A stretch of DNA of 64,000 nt, taken from assembly GCA_023411795.1 (NCBI GenBank), contig JAEYOK010000045.1:1-64000 (forward strand). The letters are read 5' to 3'. The DNA is from Bacillota bacterium. GTDB taxonomy: Bacteria; Bacillota; Clostridia; DSM-8532. The notes under the pieces were generated by a model, which worked only from the letters and a program-made list of their open reading frames with translations, did not search any database and was not told the DNA's origin. Shown piece by piece: positions 34,641-43,772 of this stretch (positions are counted from its first letter, which is position 1; every line of letters begins with the position of its first letter). Position numbers and translations under genes: made by a program.

Positions 34641-34706
34641 GTGAGTAAAGGGGACGGTGACTTTCACTCATTATAATGAGTAAAAGTCACCGTCCCCTTT
34701 ACTCAC
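34641..34706. repeat. 66-bp palindrome of a dispersed repeat family
   Basis: Positions 34641-34673 and 34674-34706 are 33 bp inverted arms with one mismatch and no spacer; each holds GTAAAGGGGACGGTGACTTT. A second member lies at 52815-52885. It starts 3 nt after the tRNA operon terminator and ends 8 nt before the stop of the DNA glycosylase gene. Confidence 0.9.
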
Positions 34707-34714
34707 TTTACTCA

Positions 34715-35590
34715 TTACATCCCGATTTTCTTTTCTCTGGCGTAATAGAAGAGATATTGCTGGGCGAAACCCGCCAACTCACCGAATTTCTCCATAGCAA
34801 AGTCGTTTACTTCCTCATTGCTGGCTTCGTAACCAAGATATAGCTCGGCCATGACCCTTCGCACCCATCTGTCAACCGGGAAGATGTCATATCTTGTTCC
34901 ACTGAAGAGTAAGGTGCAATCAGCCACCTTCTGCCCCACCCCGAAAAATTTCTGCATCTCCAGACGAGACTGTTGGATACTCCCATTCATAATAATATCA
35001 AAATTGATTTCTCCCGAACAAACCTGCCCAGAAGCCTTTTGAATGTATTTATCTCTGTAGCCTGCTCTAATAACACGTAAATCTTCCAGAGTTAACTCCG
35101 ATAGTCTCTCACATGAAGGAAAAGCGTGGACTCCCGGTATGGAGCACTCAATGGGCTCACCGAAAGATTTTGCGATGCTCGCAACTATTTTCTTTATTCT
35201 CGGAATTCCATTGTTTTGTGAGATTAAAAAAGAAATCAGCGTCTCCTGAAAATCTTGTCGTAATAACCTTATCCCATGTCCGAAATCTATAGCCTCTTTC
35301 ATAACTGGATCGTTTTTAGAGAGCTTTTCTTTTATTTCACCATAGTCCCTGCCCAGGTCAAAGTATGGATACCATACTTTAAGAAATGTGCCTTCATCGG
35401 TATTGTGTAGAATAAGGTCCTTACCGTTCCATTCCAAATTAAGAGCAATTCCCTTAACAATCCCGAACCAGTGGTTATCGTCAATTTTCTCCCACCTGAA
35501 GCATTGTCCACATTCAAAGGTGTGTACAGGATCAAAATGTGTTATATTATATATATGTATATTATTTTTTTTCATTACCCACTTATTCAT
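34715..35590 (-). CDS. 8-oxoguanine DNA glycosylase / DNA-3-methyladenine glycosylase family
   Basis: A 291-residue HhH-GPD glycosylase. The N-terminal OGG-type domain (about 1-110) has FECGQCFRWEK; the helix-hairpin-helix and catalytic region reads FFGVGQKVADCTLLFSG...DIFPVDRWVRRVM, giving the lysine (K in GVGQKVA) and the aspartate (PVDRW) of bifunctional OGG1-like enzymes. It removes oxidised guanine and can cut the strand. ATG 35590 follows AAGGATAAAATAA. It is monocistronic and divergent from the FapA-like gene. Confidence 0.9.
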   Translation of the reverse strand: MNKWVMKKNNIHIYNITHFDPVHTFECGQCFRWEKIDDNHWFGIVKGIALNLEWNGKDLILHNTDEGTFLKVWYPYFDLGRDYGEIKEKLSKNDPVMKEAIDFGHGIRLLRQDFQETLISFLISQNNGIPRIKKIVASIAKSFGEPIECSIPGVHAFPSCERLSELTLEDLRVIRAGYRDKYIQKASGQVCSGEINFDIIMNGSIQQSRLEMQKFFGVGQKVADCTLLFSGTRYDIFPVDRWVRRVMAELYLGYEASNEEVNDFAMEKFGELAGFAQQYLFYYAREKKIGM

Positions 35591-35802
35591 TTATTTTATC
35601 CTTCCGATATAGTAAGTGTTTACTGGCTTGTTTAGCTGTTTCGTTATTATAGGATTAATTATAAACCATCTGGCTAGTTCATGCAAAATAGAGAAGACAC
35701 CTTATTGCCAATACTGTTGTGTATTTTTATTAAATATAGATTTTATGCCGTACCATTTTTGGGAAAGTATAAAGTAATCATTTGTGAGGTGTTTTGCAAA
35801 TA

Positions 35803-37389
35803 ATGGCTTCATTAATTTATAAAAATGACTTCATTGAAATTTTAAAAGATGGTGACCTATATTATGTGAAATCTAACAACCGGGGATTTTCTTTGGAAAA
35901 GTTCAATGATATTTTAAAAGAATTCCCTACAATAAAAATAACCAGCTTTATGACTCTTAAGAACGTATTATATCATGCTCCTAGGGGGCCTGAGCCTTTT
36001 GGTGAACAACGGGAACGTATTAACATAAGAATATCCGAGGATAGTCTTAGAGCCTATATGATTCTTTATCTGAATAATGATGACCTTAGCTCTAATAATC
36101 GAATAGGTCTCATCAAAGAAATATTTGATACACTTAACAAATGCGGTGTTGTATTTGGAATTAATACGAAGATTCTGGCAGGCCCTTTAAAAGCCGGGAT
36201 TGAGTATGTTATAGCCGAAGGCTTCCCCGCCGTAAACGGTGAGGATGCCCAGGTTAAGATGTATGAATTATCTAATCTTAAACCTCAGGTCGTTGACTCT
36301 GACAAAGTTAATCACTATGAATTAAACCTAATAAACCATGTAAAAGAAGGTGACTGGCTTGGTGAGCGTAAGGACCCTACCCCCGGTTTCCCGGGAAAGA
36401 ACGTAAGGGGCAAAGAGGTTCCTGCAATCCAGGGACGAAATTTACCTTTGCTTTATGATCGCATATCAGTACGTGAACAGTATGAAAACGGTAAAACCAT
36501 TCTTTATTCCAAGAAGAACGGAGCAGTATATTACAAAGGAGAATCCATTGGTGTATACGATTACCTGGAAATAAAAGGAGATATCGATTATTCAACAGGT
36601 AATATTGACTTTGATGGCTTTTTATCGGTCAAGGGTACGGTGGAAGACAATTTTAGTGTTATCGCCAGCAATGATTTGGAGATTCTTGGGGATTACGGCG
36701 TTGGAGCCGTCGATAAAATATCCAGTACCGAAGGAAATATTTATATTAAGGGCGGAATAGCAGGTAAAAACAAAGCTGTTGTCCGATGTAAAAAAAATCT
36801 TTATGTCAAGTTCCTTTCCGACATTACTGTTGAATGCGAAGGTAGCGTATATGTAGGCTTTTATTGCATGAATTCAAATGTACGTGCCAAGCAGCTAATA
36901 GTGGAATCTCCCAAGAGTAAAATTACAGGTGGTAAAATAGATGTCGATATCCAGGTCTCAGCAGCAGAGATAGGTAACAAAGCAGAATCCAGGACTCTAA
37001 TAAGAGTCAGGGGATTTGACCGCAACGCCATGAAAATGGAGATAGATGAATTACTTAATAACATAAACGAGAATAAGAAAACCATCACGAAAATCAAGCA
37101 ACATCTTCAGGTTTATAGTAGCCCTTATCAACTTACCACCGAACATTTAGAAACCTACGGAAAGTTAAAAGATGAGTATGCCGAGGTTAAACAAGTTATT
37201 AAGGATCTGGAATTTAAGTTCAGAAACTTAAACGAATACCTTAAAACTCCCGGAGAAGGAGCTATAATAGCAAAATCACGTATTTACCCAAAGGTTAGGG
37301 TTGAAATCAAGAACCAGTGTGAGGAGATTTTGAAATCAGAACCTATGGTCACCTATTATATAAAGGATAACGAATTAAAAACAATGTAA
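35803..37389 (+). CDS. DUF342 / FapA (flagellar assembly protein A) family protein
   Basis: A 528-residue protein of the FapA/DUF342 family: an N-terminal FapA domain (about 50-240, with EGDWLGERKDPTPGFPGKNVRGKEVPA), a central right-handed beta-helix (about 240-400, repeats such as LEIKGDIDYSTGNIDFDGFLSVKGTV) and a C-terminal coiled coil (about 405-480). Despite the name its function is unclear, and no flagellar genes are in the window. The start is uncertain: ATG 35803 lies 13 nt after GAGG and TTG 35794 lies 4 nt after it. It is followed at 14 nt by the GAF gene. Confidence 0.88.
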   Translation: MASLIYKNDFIEILKDGDLYYVKSNNRGFSLEKFNDILKEFPTIKITSFMTLKNVLYHAPRGPEPFGEQRERINIRISEDSLRAYMILYLNNDDLSSNNRIGLIKEIFDTLNKCGVVFGINTKILAGPLKAGIEYVIAEGFPAVNGEDAQVKMYELSNLKPQVVDSDKVNHYELNLINHVKEGDWLGERKDPTPGFPGKNVRGKEVPAIQGRNLPLLYDRISVREQYENGKTILYSKKNGAVYYKGESIGVYDYLEIKGDIDYSTGNIDFDGFLSVKGTVEDNFSVIASNDLEILGDYGVGAVDKISSTEGNIYIKGGIAGKNKAVVRCKKNLYVKFLSDITVECEGSVYVGFYCMNSNVRAKQLIVESPKSKITGGKIDVDIQVSAAEIGNKAESRTLIRVRGFDRNAMKMEIDELLNNINENKKTITKIKQHLQVYSSPYQLTTEHLETYGKLKDEYAEVKQVIKDLEFKFRNLNEYLKTPGEGAIIAKSRIYPKVRVEIKNQCEEILKSEPMVTYYIKDNELKTM

Positions 37390-37403
37390 GGTGGAGAAAG
37401 TGC

Positions 37404-39335
37404 ATGCAGTATAATGATATTCTTAGTAAGATTGAACAGGACGCTCAGAATGATAACAGAACTGATTTGTATAGATATAATGGGTTACTTGAGGCTATCA
37501 GTTTTTTTGCTAATCGACTGACAATAGATCAGATTACCGATGCAGCATTTGATTTTGTTAATGAATTGCTCACTGTTGATAAATCAGTAATGTACCTTTT
37601 AAACAATGAAGGCTTTGAACTTAAAAAGCAAAGAGGAATAAAAAGCAGCCGTAATAGAATAGAAAAGACTAACGAACTGGCCCAATTTGCTCTTTATGTG
37701 GGAAATGTGGTCAATGGTAAATCGGCACTGGAGCAATATTTTGATAAAGAATTACTCGATGAGCTTGAGTCAACAGTCATGCTTCCACTGCTTCTGGAAG
37801 ACAAGCTCTATGGCTTCTTTCTTCTTTCAGGTAGAATAGGTGCATCCTTCAACGATAATGATATTCTCGTTTGTGTAACGCTGATGAACCTTTTCAATAA
37901 TTCATTAGAGAGTTGTAATCGTCTGGAAAGGCTCCAAATAACCAATCGTGAGCTTGATGAGAAGATTTTTAACCTCTTTGCCATCAATCAGTCGGCAAAA
38001 GCTATGTTAACAGAGCATAGACTAAATGAACTGTTTTGTCTTGCGGTAGATGTCTTTTCTGAATTGACCCAAAGCTCCCATACCGGATTTGTTATCTATG
38101 ACAATGCATCTGAAAAATATGTATTAAAAGCATATAGAAATGTATTTAACTCCTGTGGTGATCCTATAGAAAGTTTCTATATTACAATGAATCAGGAGAT
38201 TCCTCATAAAAAACAAATTCTCGATTTATCAAATGAGAATGACAAAGAATGTTTTTGTAATATATTTTTAGATGGTGATGAGCTATTGGAATATCTTCAC
38301 GCCAGCTATGTGGTCTTTATTTTTGGTCAATCCCAAGATATTCTGGGCTTTGTTACGCTTGGTGAGACCGTAACCGGAAATACATATAAGAAAAGTGCTT
38401 TTGAATTAGTTGACAGTCTTGCTTCCTACACATATATAGCCCTAAATAACGCTATGCTGATTCAGACAGTTAATAACCAGAAAAAACTTCTGCAGGAAAA
38501 GCTGAATCATCTAATCAAGCTTAACCAGCTTTCCAAAAATATTAATTCCGCCCTTGACAGTAATACTCTCATCGAGCTTAGCCTGGAAACCCTTACCGTA
38601 TCTTTCGGTGTACAAAAAGCTATGATAACTCTCTATGATGAAGATTGTGATTGTCTTAAGGTACATAGCTCCACCGATTTATCTTTGGTTGACTCGGTTA
38701 TTCCTATGGAGCCTTCCTTAAAACCGTTGAAAAGTGGGCGTATTATCTTCGAATCAGATTCTGATCAGATATCATCAATAGTAGGCGAGGAACTTGCAAA
38801 TACTATCAGTGATAATTCAGGCGTACTGGTTATCCCAATGACCCTTGAGAGATATGAGACGGTCTTTATTGGTGCTATTCTGATTTTTAAATTAAATGAA
38901 GGTATATTGAGCGACGAGGAAAATATTCTGACTTTTGAAACAATAGCTAACCAGATGGCTCCGTTAATTGAAGGCATCAAAAGCCTAGAAAAACAGCAAA
39001 GCCTTCTAAAGCAAGATGATACTAAGGTGTTCCTTATAAATCTGGATGCTCAAATTAAGGAATGTAAGGCCTATGATTTCGATTTGGAGATAATCCGTAT
39101 AATTGATAATGATTCCTCTCCTTATAGCCATAGCGAAGTTCCTACAATCCTTTCCAACATGATAGAAAAGGTCTTCCCTGTTTCCTATATGCAAACTGAA
39201 GTATTGGTTACACAGGATTTTGAGTATAATTACAGCCTGATAAAAAACTCATTAGGTGAAAAGAATGTCAATATAAAAAGACTACGCTATAATAAGGATT
39301 TCACTGATATGGAGAGTTTTCTTGCTATAAAATAA
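37404..39335 (+). CDS. Multi-GAF domain protein
   Basis: A 643-residue soluble protein with at least two, probably three, GAF-like domains (about 35-175, 190-370, 375-525), separated by coiled-coil linkers (LEKQQSLLKQ, QKKLLQEKLNHLIKLNQLSKN). The last 110 residues (VFLINLDAQIKECKAYDFDLEIIRI...) look like a degenerate cyclase-type alpha/beta domain; no GGDEF, HATPase or output motif is seen. It may be a ligand-sensing partner of the FapA-like protein, as they form one operon. GGTGGAG precedes ATG. Its last 11 nt overlap the convergent DUF951 gene. Confidence 0.8.
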   Translation: MQYNDILSKIEQDAQNDNRTDLYRYNGLLEAISFFANRLTIDQITDAAFDFVNELLTVDKSVMYLLNNEGFELKKQRGIKSSRNRIEKTNELAQFALYVGNVVNGKSALEQYFDKELLDELESTVMLPLLLEDKLYGFFLLSGRIGASFNDNDILVCVTLMNLFNNSLESCNRLERLQITNRELDEKIFNLFAINQSAKAMLTEHRLNELFCLAVDVFSELTQSSHTGFVIYDNASEKYVLKAYRNVFNSCGDPIESFYITMNQEIPHKKQILDLSNENDKECFCNIFLDGDELLEYLHASYVVFIFGQSQDILGFVTLGETVTGNTYKKSAFELVDSLASYTYIALNNAMLIQTVNNQKKLLQEKLNHLIKLNQLSKNINSALDSNTLIELSLETLTVSFGVQKAMITLYDEDCDCLKVHSSTDLSLVDSVIPMEPSLKPLKSGRIIFESDSDQISSIVGEELANTISDNSGVLVIPMTLERYETVFIGAILIFKLNEGILSDEENILTFETIANQMAPLIEGIKSLEKQQSLLKQDDTKVFLINLDAQIKECKAYDFDLEIIRIIDNDSSPYSHSEVPTILSNMIEKVFPVSYMQTEVLVTQDFEYNYSLIKNSLGEKNVNIKRLRYNKDFTDMESFLAIK

Positions 39336-39510
39336 CCTTCTTAACGCTTTTTTCAAACTTCACTCTTGATATCATGAGTGAATGCTTACAACCCTGGCAC
39401 TCAATGCGGAAGTCAGCTCCGGTTCTTAATATTTTCCAAAGCTTGCTTCCGCAAGGATGTTCCTTTTTCAGTTCCACAATATCCCCAACTTCAAAGCTAC
39501 GGGCTATCAT
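39325..39510 (-). CDS. DUF951 family protein
   Basis: A 61-residue protein with the DUF951 pattern: FEVGDIVELKKEHPCGSKLWKILRTGADFRIECQGCKHSLMISRVKFEK, a conserved KKxHPCG motif and a later CxxC. It is widespread in Firmicutes with unknown function; a nucleic-acid-binding small barrel has been suggested by similarity of form only. AGGAGGTG lies 6 nt before ATG. The 3' end overlaps the GAF gene by 11 nt, tail to tail. Confidence 0.93.
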   Translation of the reverse strand: MIARSFEVGDIVELKKEHPCGSKLWKILRTGADFRIECQGCKHSLMISRVKFEKSVKKVIL

Positions 39511-39580
39511 GAAAGCACCTCCTGATAATTATATTGGAGTATTAGTACGTGAGTGATGTCAACTGGCGTAACGGCACAGT

Positions 39581-40939
39581 TTAATTCTTTAAGCTCTGCA
39601 ACGGAGCAGGGATGCGTCCTCCCCGGTTTATAAACTCCTCTGCCGAAAACGGATTTACTCTCATAATGGGAGCACTTCCAAAAAGACCTCCGTATTCAAC
39701 CACATCCCCTTCCTTCATTCCGGGAACAGGTATTATACGAACTGCCGTTGTTTTGTTGTTAACCATTCCAATAGCGGCTTCATCAGCAATAATGGCAGAA
39801 ATCGTCGAAGCAGGTGTATCTCCGGGTACTGCTATCATATCAAGTCCAACTGAACAGACACAAGTCATGGCTTCGAGCTTTTCTATTGATAGAGCACCAC
39901 ATTTGGCTGCTTCTATCATGCCCGCATCCTCGCTGACAGGAATAAAGGCTCCGCTCAGTCCACCAACGTATGAACTGGCCATTACGCCGCCTTTTTTCAC
40001 AGCATCATTTAAAAGTGCGAGAGCCGCAGTTGTACCGTGAGCACCACAGCGTTCCAGACCCATGGCCTCAAGTATATGAGCCACACTATCACCTACCGCC
40101 GGTGTAGGTGCAAGAGATAAATCCACTATACCAAAGGGAACTTTAAGGCGCTGGGAGGCTTCCTGAGCCACCAACTGTCCCATTCGAGTAATCTTAAATG
40201 CCGTCTTTTTAATTGTTTCTGAAACAGCGCCAAAATCAGCACCATCTAATGCTTTCAATGCATGTGCCACAACTCCGGGTCCACTGACCCCGACATTTAT
40301 AACACATTCCGGTTCACCAATACCGTGAAATGCACCGGCCATAAAGGGGTTATCCTCGGGCACATTTGAGAAAACGACCAGCTTCGAACAAGCCACTGCC
40401 CCTTTATCTTTTGTCCTTTCGGCACAATCCTTGATAATCAAACCCATTTGCTTAACAGCATCCATGTTTATACCGGCTTTGGATGTCGCCAGATTAACTG
40501 ACGAACAAACTCGCTCGGTGGTGGAAAGGGCCTCTGGAATGGCTTTAATCAACAACTTATCACCTTTGGTATAACCTTTATGAACGAGGGCAGAGAACCC
40601 TCCTATGAAATTGACTCCTACGGCTTTAGCAGCGTCATCCAAGACCTTGGCAAAGACCGCATAGTTCTCTTCATCACTGCTTTCAGCCACCAGGGCAATG
40701 GGGGTTACCGATATTCTCTTATTTATAATCGGAATACCAAAATCCCTCTCAATATTCTCTCCTGTTTTGACCAAGTTCTGAGCCAGACCTGTTATCTTAT
40801 CATATATTTTCCTGATGGCTGTTTTACTGCTATCAGAGGCGCAATCCCGAAGTGAAATACCCATGGTAATAGTGCGTATATCAAGATTTTCCTGGGCTAT
40901 CATATTAATTGTTTCTAAGATTTCATTGCCGTTAAACAT
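39581..40939 (-). CDS. PFL/UPF0210 family protein
   Basis: A 452-residue protein of the UPF0210 (DUF711) family, related in fold to pyruvate formate-lyase but without known activity. Visible segments are ITMGISLRDCASD near the N-terminus, VNFIGGFSALVHKG, FHGIGEPECVINVGVSGPGVV and the C-terminal GGLFGSAPIMRVNPFSAEEFINRGGRIPAPLQS. It follows the ACT-domain (UPF0237) gene by 19 nt; this pair is conserved in many Firmicutes and archaea, which suggests regulation of the enzyme by the ACT partner. Confidence 0.92.
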   Translation of the reverse strand: MFNGNEILETINMIAQENLDIRTITMGISLRDCASDSSKTAIRKIYDKITGLAQNLVKTGENIERDFGIPIINKRISVTPIALVAESSDEENYAVFAKVLDDAAKAVGVNFIGGFSALVHKGYTKGDKLLIKAIPEALSTTERVCSSVNLATSKAGINMDAVKQMGLIIKDCAERTKDKGAVACSKLVVFSNVPEDNPFMAGAFHGIGEPECVINVGVSGPGVVAHALKALDGADFGAVSETIKKTAFKITRMGQLVAQEASQRLKVPFGIVDLSLAPTPAVGDSVAHILEAMGLERCGAHGTTAALALLNDAVKKGGVMASSYVGGLSGAFIPVSEDAGMIEAAKCGALSIEKLEAMTCVCSVGLDMIAVPGDTPASTISAIIADEAAIGMVNNKTTAVRIIPVPGMKEGDVVEYGGLFGSAPIMRVNPFSAEEFINRGGRIPAPLQSLKN

Positions 40940-40958
40940 TTATAAACCTATACCCCCA

Positions 40959-41228
40959 TTATATGCGATGCATGCTTGTGAATATTTCTTCCCTCTGGAA
41001 CCTAATATCAACACCTAAATCTTCTCCTGCCTTACTTAACATGTCGCTTAATTCAGTAAATTCAATGCTAATTTTAGATATATCCACCAGCATAATCATA
41101 CTAAAGATGTTTTGCATGATGGTCTGTGAGATATCCAGAATATTTACATCAGCTTTTGCTAATATGCCTGTTATAGAGGCAATTATGCCAATTCTGTCAC
41201 AGCCTAAAACCGTAATTACCGCTTTCAT
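40959..41228 (-). CDS. ACT domain protein, UPF0237 family
   Basis: An 89-residue protein that is a single ACT domain: MKAVITVLGCDRIGIIASITGILAKADVNILDISQTIMQNIFSMIMLVDI. ACT domains bind amino acids or other small metabolites. It is first of a two-gene operon with UPF0210, so it probably forms a ligand sensor for that protein. AGGAATTTCT precedes ATG. Confidence 0.92.
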   Translation of the reverse strand: MKAVITVLGCDRIGIIASITGILAKADVNILDISQTIMQNIFSMIMLVDISKISIEFTELSDMLSKAGEDLGVDIRFQREEIFTSMHRI

Positions 41229-41637
41229 AGAAATTCCTCCGTTTTCTGCAATCAGTCTTCTATGATACTGTCAGATTTATTGGTATTTTATATTATAATA
41301 CACGCTAAAACTATTACATAGCAAATTTATTTAGTAATTTTTTCTAAGATAATAATATCGTGTATTTATGGCCGAAACGAAACAATAAATTGTCAAACTT
41401 AAGGATAAGCAATTGAGAAATATGAGTCATTAAAAATTTGTCCCCTCGCATAAGGTTTAATACAGATAGGTGAAGAAAACAATGACCTTCAAAATAAGGA
41501 GAGTGATGGAGCGATTCTTGCAGGTCCTGCATTTTAGAACTAAAGTACAAACAGAAAAGTATAAACCCTGTTCATGCAATTGCCGTAACAGGTTGGGCGG
41601 AGCGGTTAATAAATGAGAAACCCTCCGCCTAAATCTA
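41229..41637. other. 409-bp intergenic region
   Basis: No convincing gene. A minus-strand frame at 41344-41550 has a TTG start and no ribosome site. GGCGGAG and CTCCGCC (41594-41627) form a hairpin about 11 nt past the YfbR-like stop, without a T tract. AT-rich sequence at 41270-41310 (TATTATAAT on the minus strand) probably holds the promoter of the ACT/UPF0210 operon. Confidence 0.5.
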
Positions 41638-42225
41638 TTAATTTAATTCATCGAGAGTAAGAGAGAAATTTTCCATAAAATGATCCATAAAGTAATCAAC
41701 CTCTGGAAGTCCTATGCTTTTTAACTTGCTTAAGATTGTCTGTTGAGCCTTTATAAACTCACCGTTTCCGGCTTTTAACTCCTCAACGCACTTTATGTAG
41801 GCACAAATTCTGTCGGCAGCTTTGATAATCTTTCCTTCTGCGCTATTCTCATCAAAAAAAAGAATTTCTCTGTATTCCTCCCTCAGGACTTCGGGTAATA
41901 GGGTTATGAGCTTCTCTTTGGACAAATCCTCTAAACCCTTATATGATTCCTTAATATCCGGATTAAAATACTTTATCGGGGTGGGTAAATCTCCTGTTAT
42001 AGTTTCGTTACTATCATGATAGAGAGTTAGCAAAGCAACTCTTTCAGGATTTATACTTCCATTAAAAACTTTATTATTTATTACAGCCAACCCATGAGCA
42101 ATCATTGCGGCCTGAAGACTATGCTCCATAATGTTCTCTCTGGTAACATTGCGCATAAGGCTCCATCTGTAAATATGCCTCATCCGGGATAGAAACGCAA
42201 AAAAACTGTATTGATCATTGTTCAC
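41638..42225 (-). CDS. yfbR: YfbR-like 5'-deoxynucleotidase (HD domain)
   Basis: A 195-residue HD-superfamily phosphohydrolase very similar in motif order to E. coli YfbR: RWSLMRNVTRENIMEHSLQAAMIAHGLA, LTLYHDSNETITGDLPTPIKYFNP, KAADRICAYIKCVEELKAGNGEF and YFMDHFMENFSLTLDE. It dephosphorylates deoxyribonucleoside 5'-monophosphates. GTG 42225 follows AAGGGGGT at 6 nt; the frame reaches 42249 but that start precedes the ribosome site. The gene sits between murA and the intergenic region, with no clear partner. Confidence 0.92.
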   Translation of the reverse strand: MNNDQYSFFAFLSRMRHIYRWSLMRNVTRENIMEHSLQAAMIAHGLAVINNKVFNGSINPERVALLTLYHDSNETITGDLPTPIKYFNPDIKESYKGLEDLSKEKLITLLPEVLREEYREILFFDENSAEGKIIKAADRICAYIKCVEELKAGNGEFIKAQQTILSKLKSIGLPEVDYFMDHFMENFSLTLDELN

Positions 42226-42247
42226 ACAAAGACCCCCTTTAAAAATC

Positions 42248-42351
42248 AAACTCTTCTTATATCAGCGCCTGAGTTAGTAGCAATTGACCATATTCATTTT
42301 GTGTCCGCGCCGATTAATGGTAATTGGCTAAACTCGTTTTATGTCTGCGCC
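42248..42351 (-). repeat. Three diverged tandem copies of the murA 3' end
   Basis: On the minus strand GGCGCAGACATAAAACGAGTTTAG (here split: 42351-42328) recurs as a diverged unit at 42311-42288 and again at 42270-42248, with 40 and 41-42 bp periods. The interunit sequence CAATTxCxAxTAA is shared as well. The first copy encodes the last MurA residues GADIKRV-stop; the third would still read GADIRRV-stop. Confidence 0.75.
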
Positions 42352-43587
42352 TAGTCTCTGTAATTTATTCTCTATAAATTCGTAGCCCCTGTCAATATGA
42401 TGTATGTCAATTACCTCTGTACTTCCTTTTGCAGCTAATCCCGCTATAATCAGAGCGGCCCCCGCCCTTAAGTCTGTAGCGCGTACCTGTGCTCCCTGTA
42501 AAGCCTCGATTCCTTCAACAATTGCTGTCCTACCGTCCACACGTATCTGAGCACCCATTCTTCTAAGCTCGTTTACATGCATAAATCTGTTTTCAAATAT
42601 AGTTTCTACTATAACACTGGTTCCCTCGGCAAAGCAAACATAAGCAGACAGCTGAGCTTGCATATCGGTAGGAAAACCCGGAAAAGGGTGGGTCTTTATA
42701 TCTAAAGCTGACGGTCTTGCCAAACCTCTAACTCTAATATTGTTGACCTTTTCAATTATCTCGATACCCGACTCGCGAAGCTTTGCTGTAACCGGCTTTA
42801 AATGCTCGGGCACAACATTTGTCAGAGTTATGTCTCCTCCGGTAAGAGCCGCCGCCACCATTAACGTTCCGGCTTCAATTCTATCTGGCATAATGGTATG
42901 CTCAGCGCCAAAAGCCTTATCGACGCCATCTATTACAATCTTATCTGTGCCCGCACCCATAATCTTTGCCCCCATCTTTGTCAGGAAGGAAGCTAAATCG
43001 ATTATTTCAGGTTCGGATGCTGCATTTTCTATTATAGTTTGCCCTTCTGCCAATACCGCTGCAGTCATTAGATTTTCGGTTGCTCCCACGCTTGGAAAGT
43101 CCAGATAAATCGTGGTGCCTTTTAACTTTTTATCAGGGCATCTGGCTTCAATAAAGCCGTGTCCGGTTTCAATCTCTGCTCCCATGGCTTCAAAGCCTTT
43201 AAGATGAAGGTCAACAGGTCTGCTTCCTATAGGGCAGCCTCCGGGGAGTGCTACCTTGGCGATCCCTGATCTGGCCAGTAATGGCCCCATAACAAGAAAA
43301 GATGCCCGAAGTTTGCTTACCAGATCATAATCTGCGGTATAACCTGTAAGGGAACGGGCACATACTGTAATTTTTCTGGATCTTCCGTTTACCTTGACAT
43401 CCGCTCCCAAATTGGATATAAGCTCACACATCCCTGTGACATCGTCAAGGCCCGGGATTTGCTTTATTAAGCACTCCTCTGTTGACAGCAAGCAAGCTGA
43501 AATAATCGGTAGAATGGCATTTTTAGAACTGGAAATCAGGGCAGACCCATGTAGTGGCTTGCCCCCGTTAATAACAAAAGCTTCCAT
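42328..43587 (-). CDS. murA: UDP-N-acetylglucosamine 1-carboxyvinyltransferase
   Basis: A 419-residue enzyme for the first committed step of peptidoglycan synthesis, adding enolpyruvyl to UDP-GlcNAc. Motifs: SSKNAILPIISA (substrate Lys-Asn), KLRASFLVMGPLLAR, and GGCPIGSRPVDLHLKGFEAMGA with the catalytic Cys targeted by fosfomycin. ATG 43587 follows GAGGTG at 6 nt; an in-frame GTG at 43596 overlaps the ribosome site. The 3' end is the unit of a diverged tandem repeat running into the intergenic region. Confidence 0.95.
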   Translation of the reverse strand: MEAFVINGGKPLHGSALISSSKNAILPIISACLLSTEECLIKQIPGLDDVTGMCELISNLGADVKVNGRSRKITVCARSLTGYTADYDLVSKLRASFLVMGPLLARSGIAKVALPGGCPIGSRPVDLHLKGFEAMGAEIETGHGFIEARCPDKKLKGTTIYLDFPSVGATENLMTAAVLAEGQTIIENAASEPEIIDLASFLTKMGAKIMGAGTDKIVIDGVDKAFGAEHTIMPDRIEAGTLMVAAALTGGDITLTNVVPEHLKPVTAKLRESGIEIIEKVNNIRVRGLARPSALDIKTHPFPGFPTDMQAQLSAYVCFAEGTSVIVETIFENRFMHVNELRRMGAQIRVDGRTAIVEGIEALQGAQVRATDLRAGAALIIAGLAAKGSTEVIDIHHIDRGYEFIENKLQRLGADIKRV

Positions 43588-43772
43588 AACCTTCACCTCT
43601 TAATCAAATAGTATGTACATAGTTTTTTGGTGAAGATTTACTGTTTGGCTTTTACGTGATAGACAACAGAACCGTCCCCATGTCTAGACAGCTTTCATTA
43701 TTATTATTTGATGATGGACGTTTTTAAGTCGTGGTAAATAATTTTTTTTGTTAACAGAATAATTCCTTCTGA

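Noticed and set aside
41344..41550. Minus-strand 68-codon frame in the intergenic region
   Set aside because: TTG start without a ribosome site, no recognisable motif; probably chance.
43660..43700. GACAACAGAACCGTCCCCATGTCTAG-like stretch as a third copy of the palindromic repeat
   Set aside because: Only a short partial match to the ACCGTCCCC core, with no second arm nearby.
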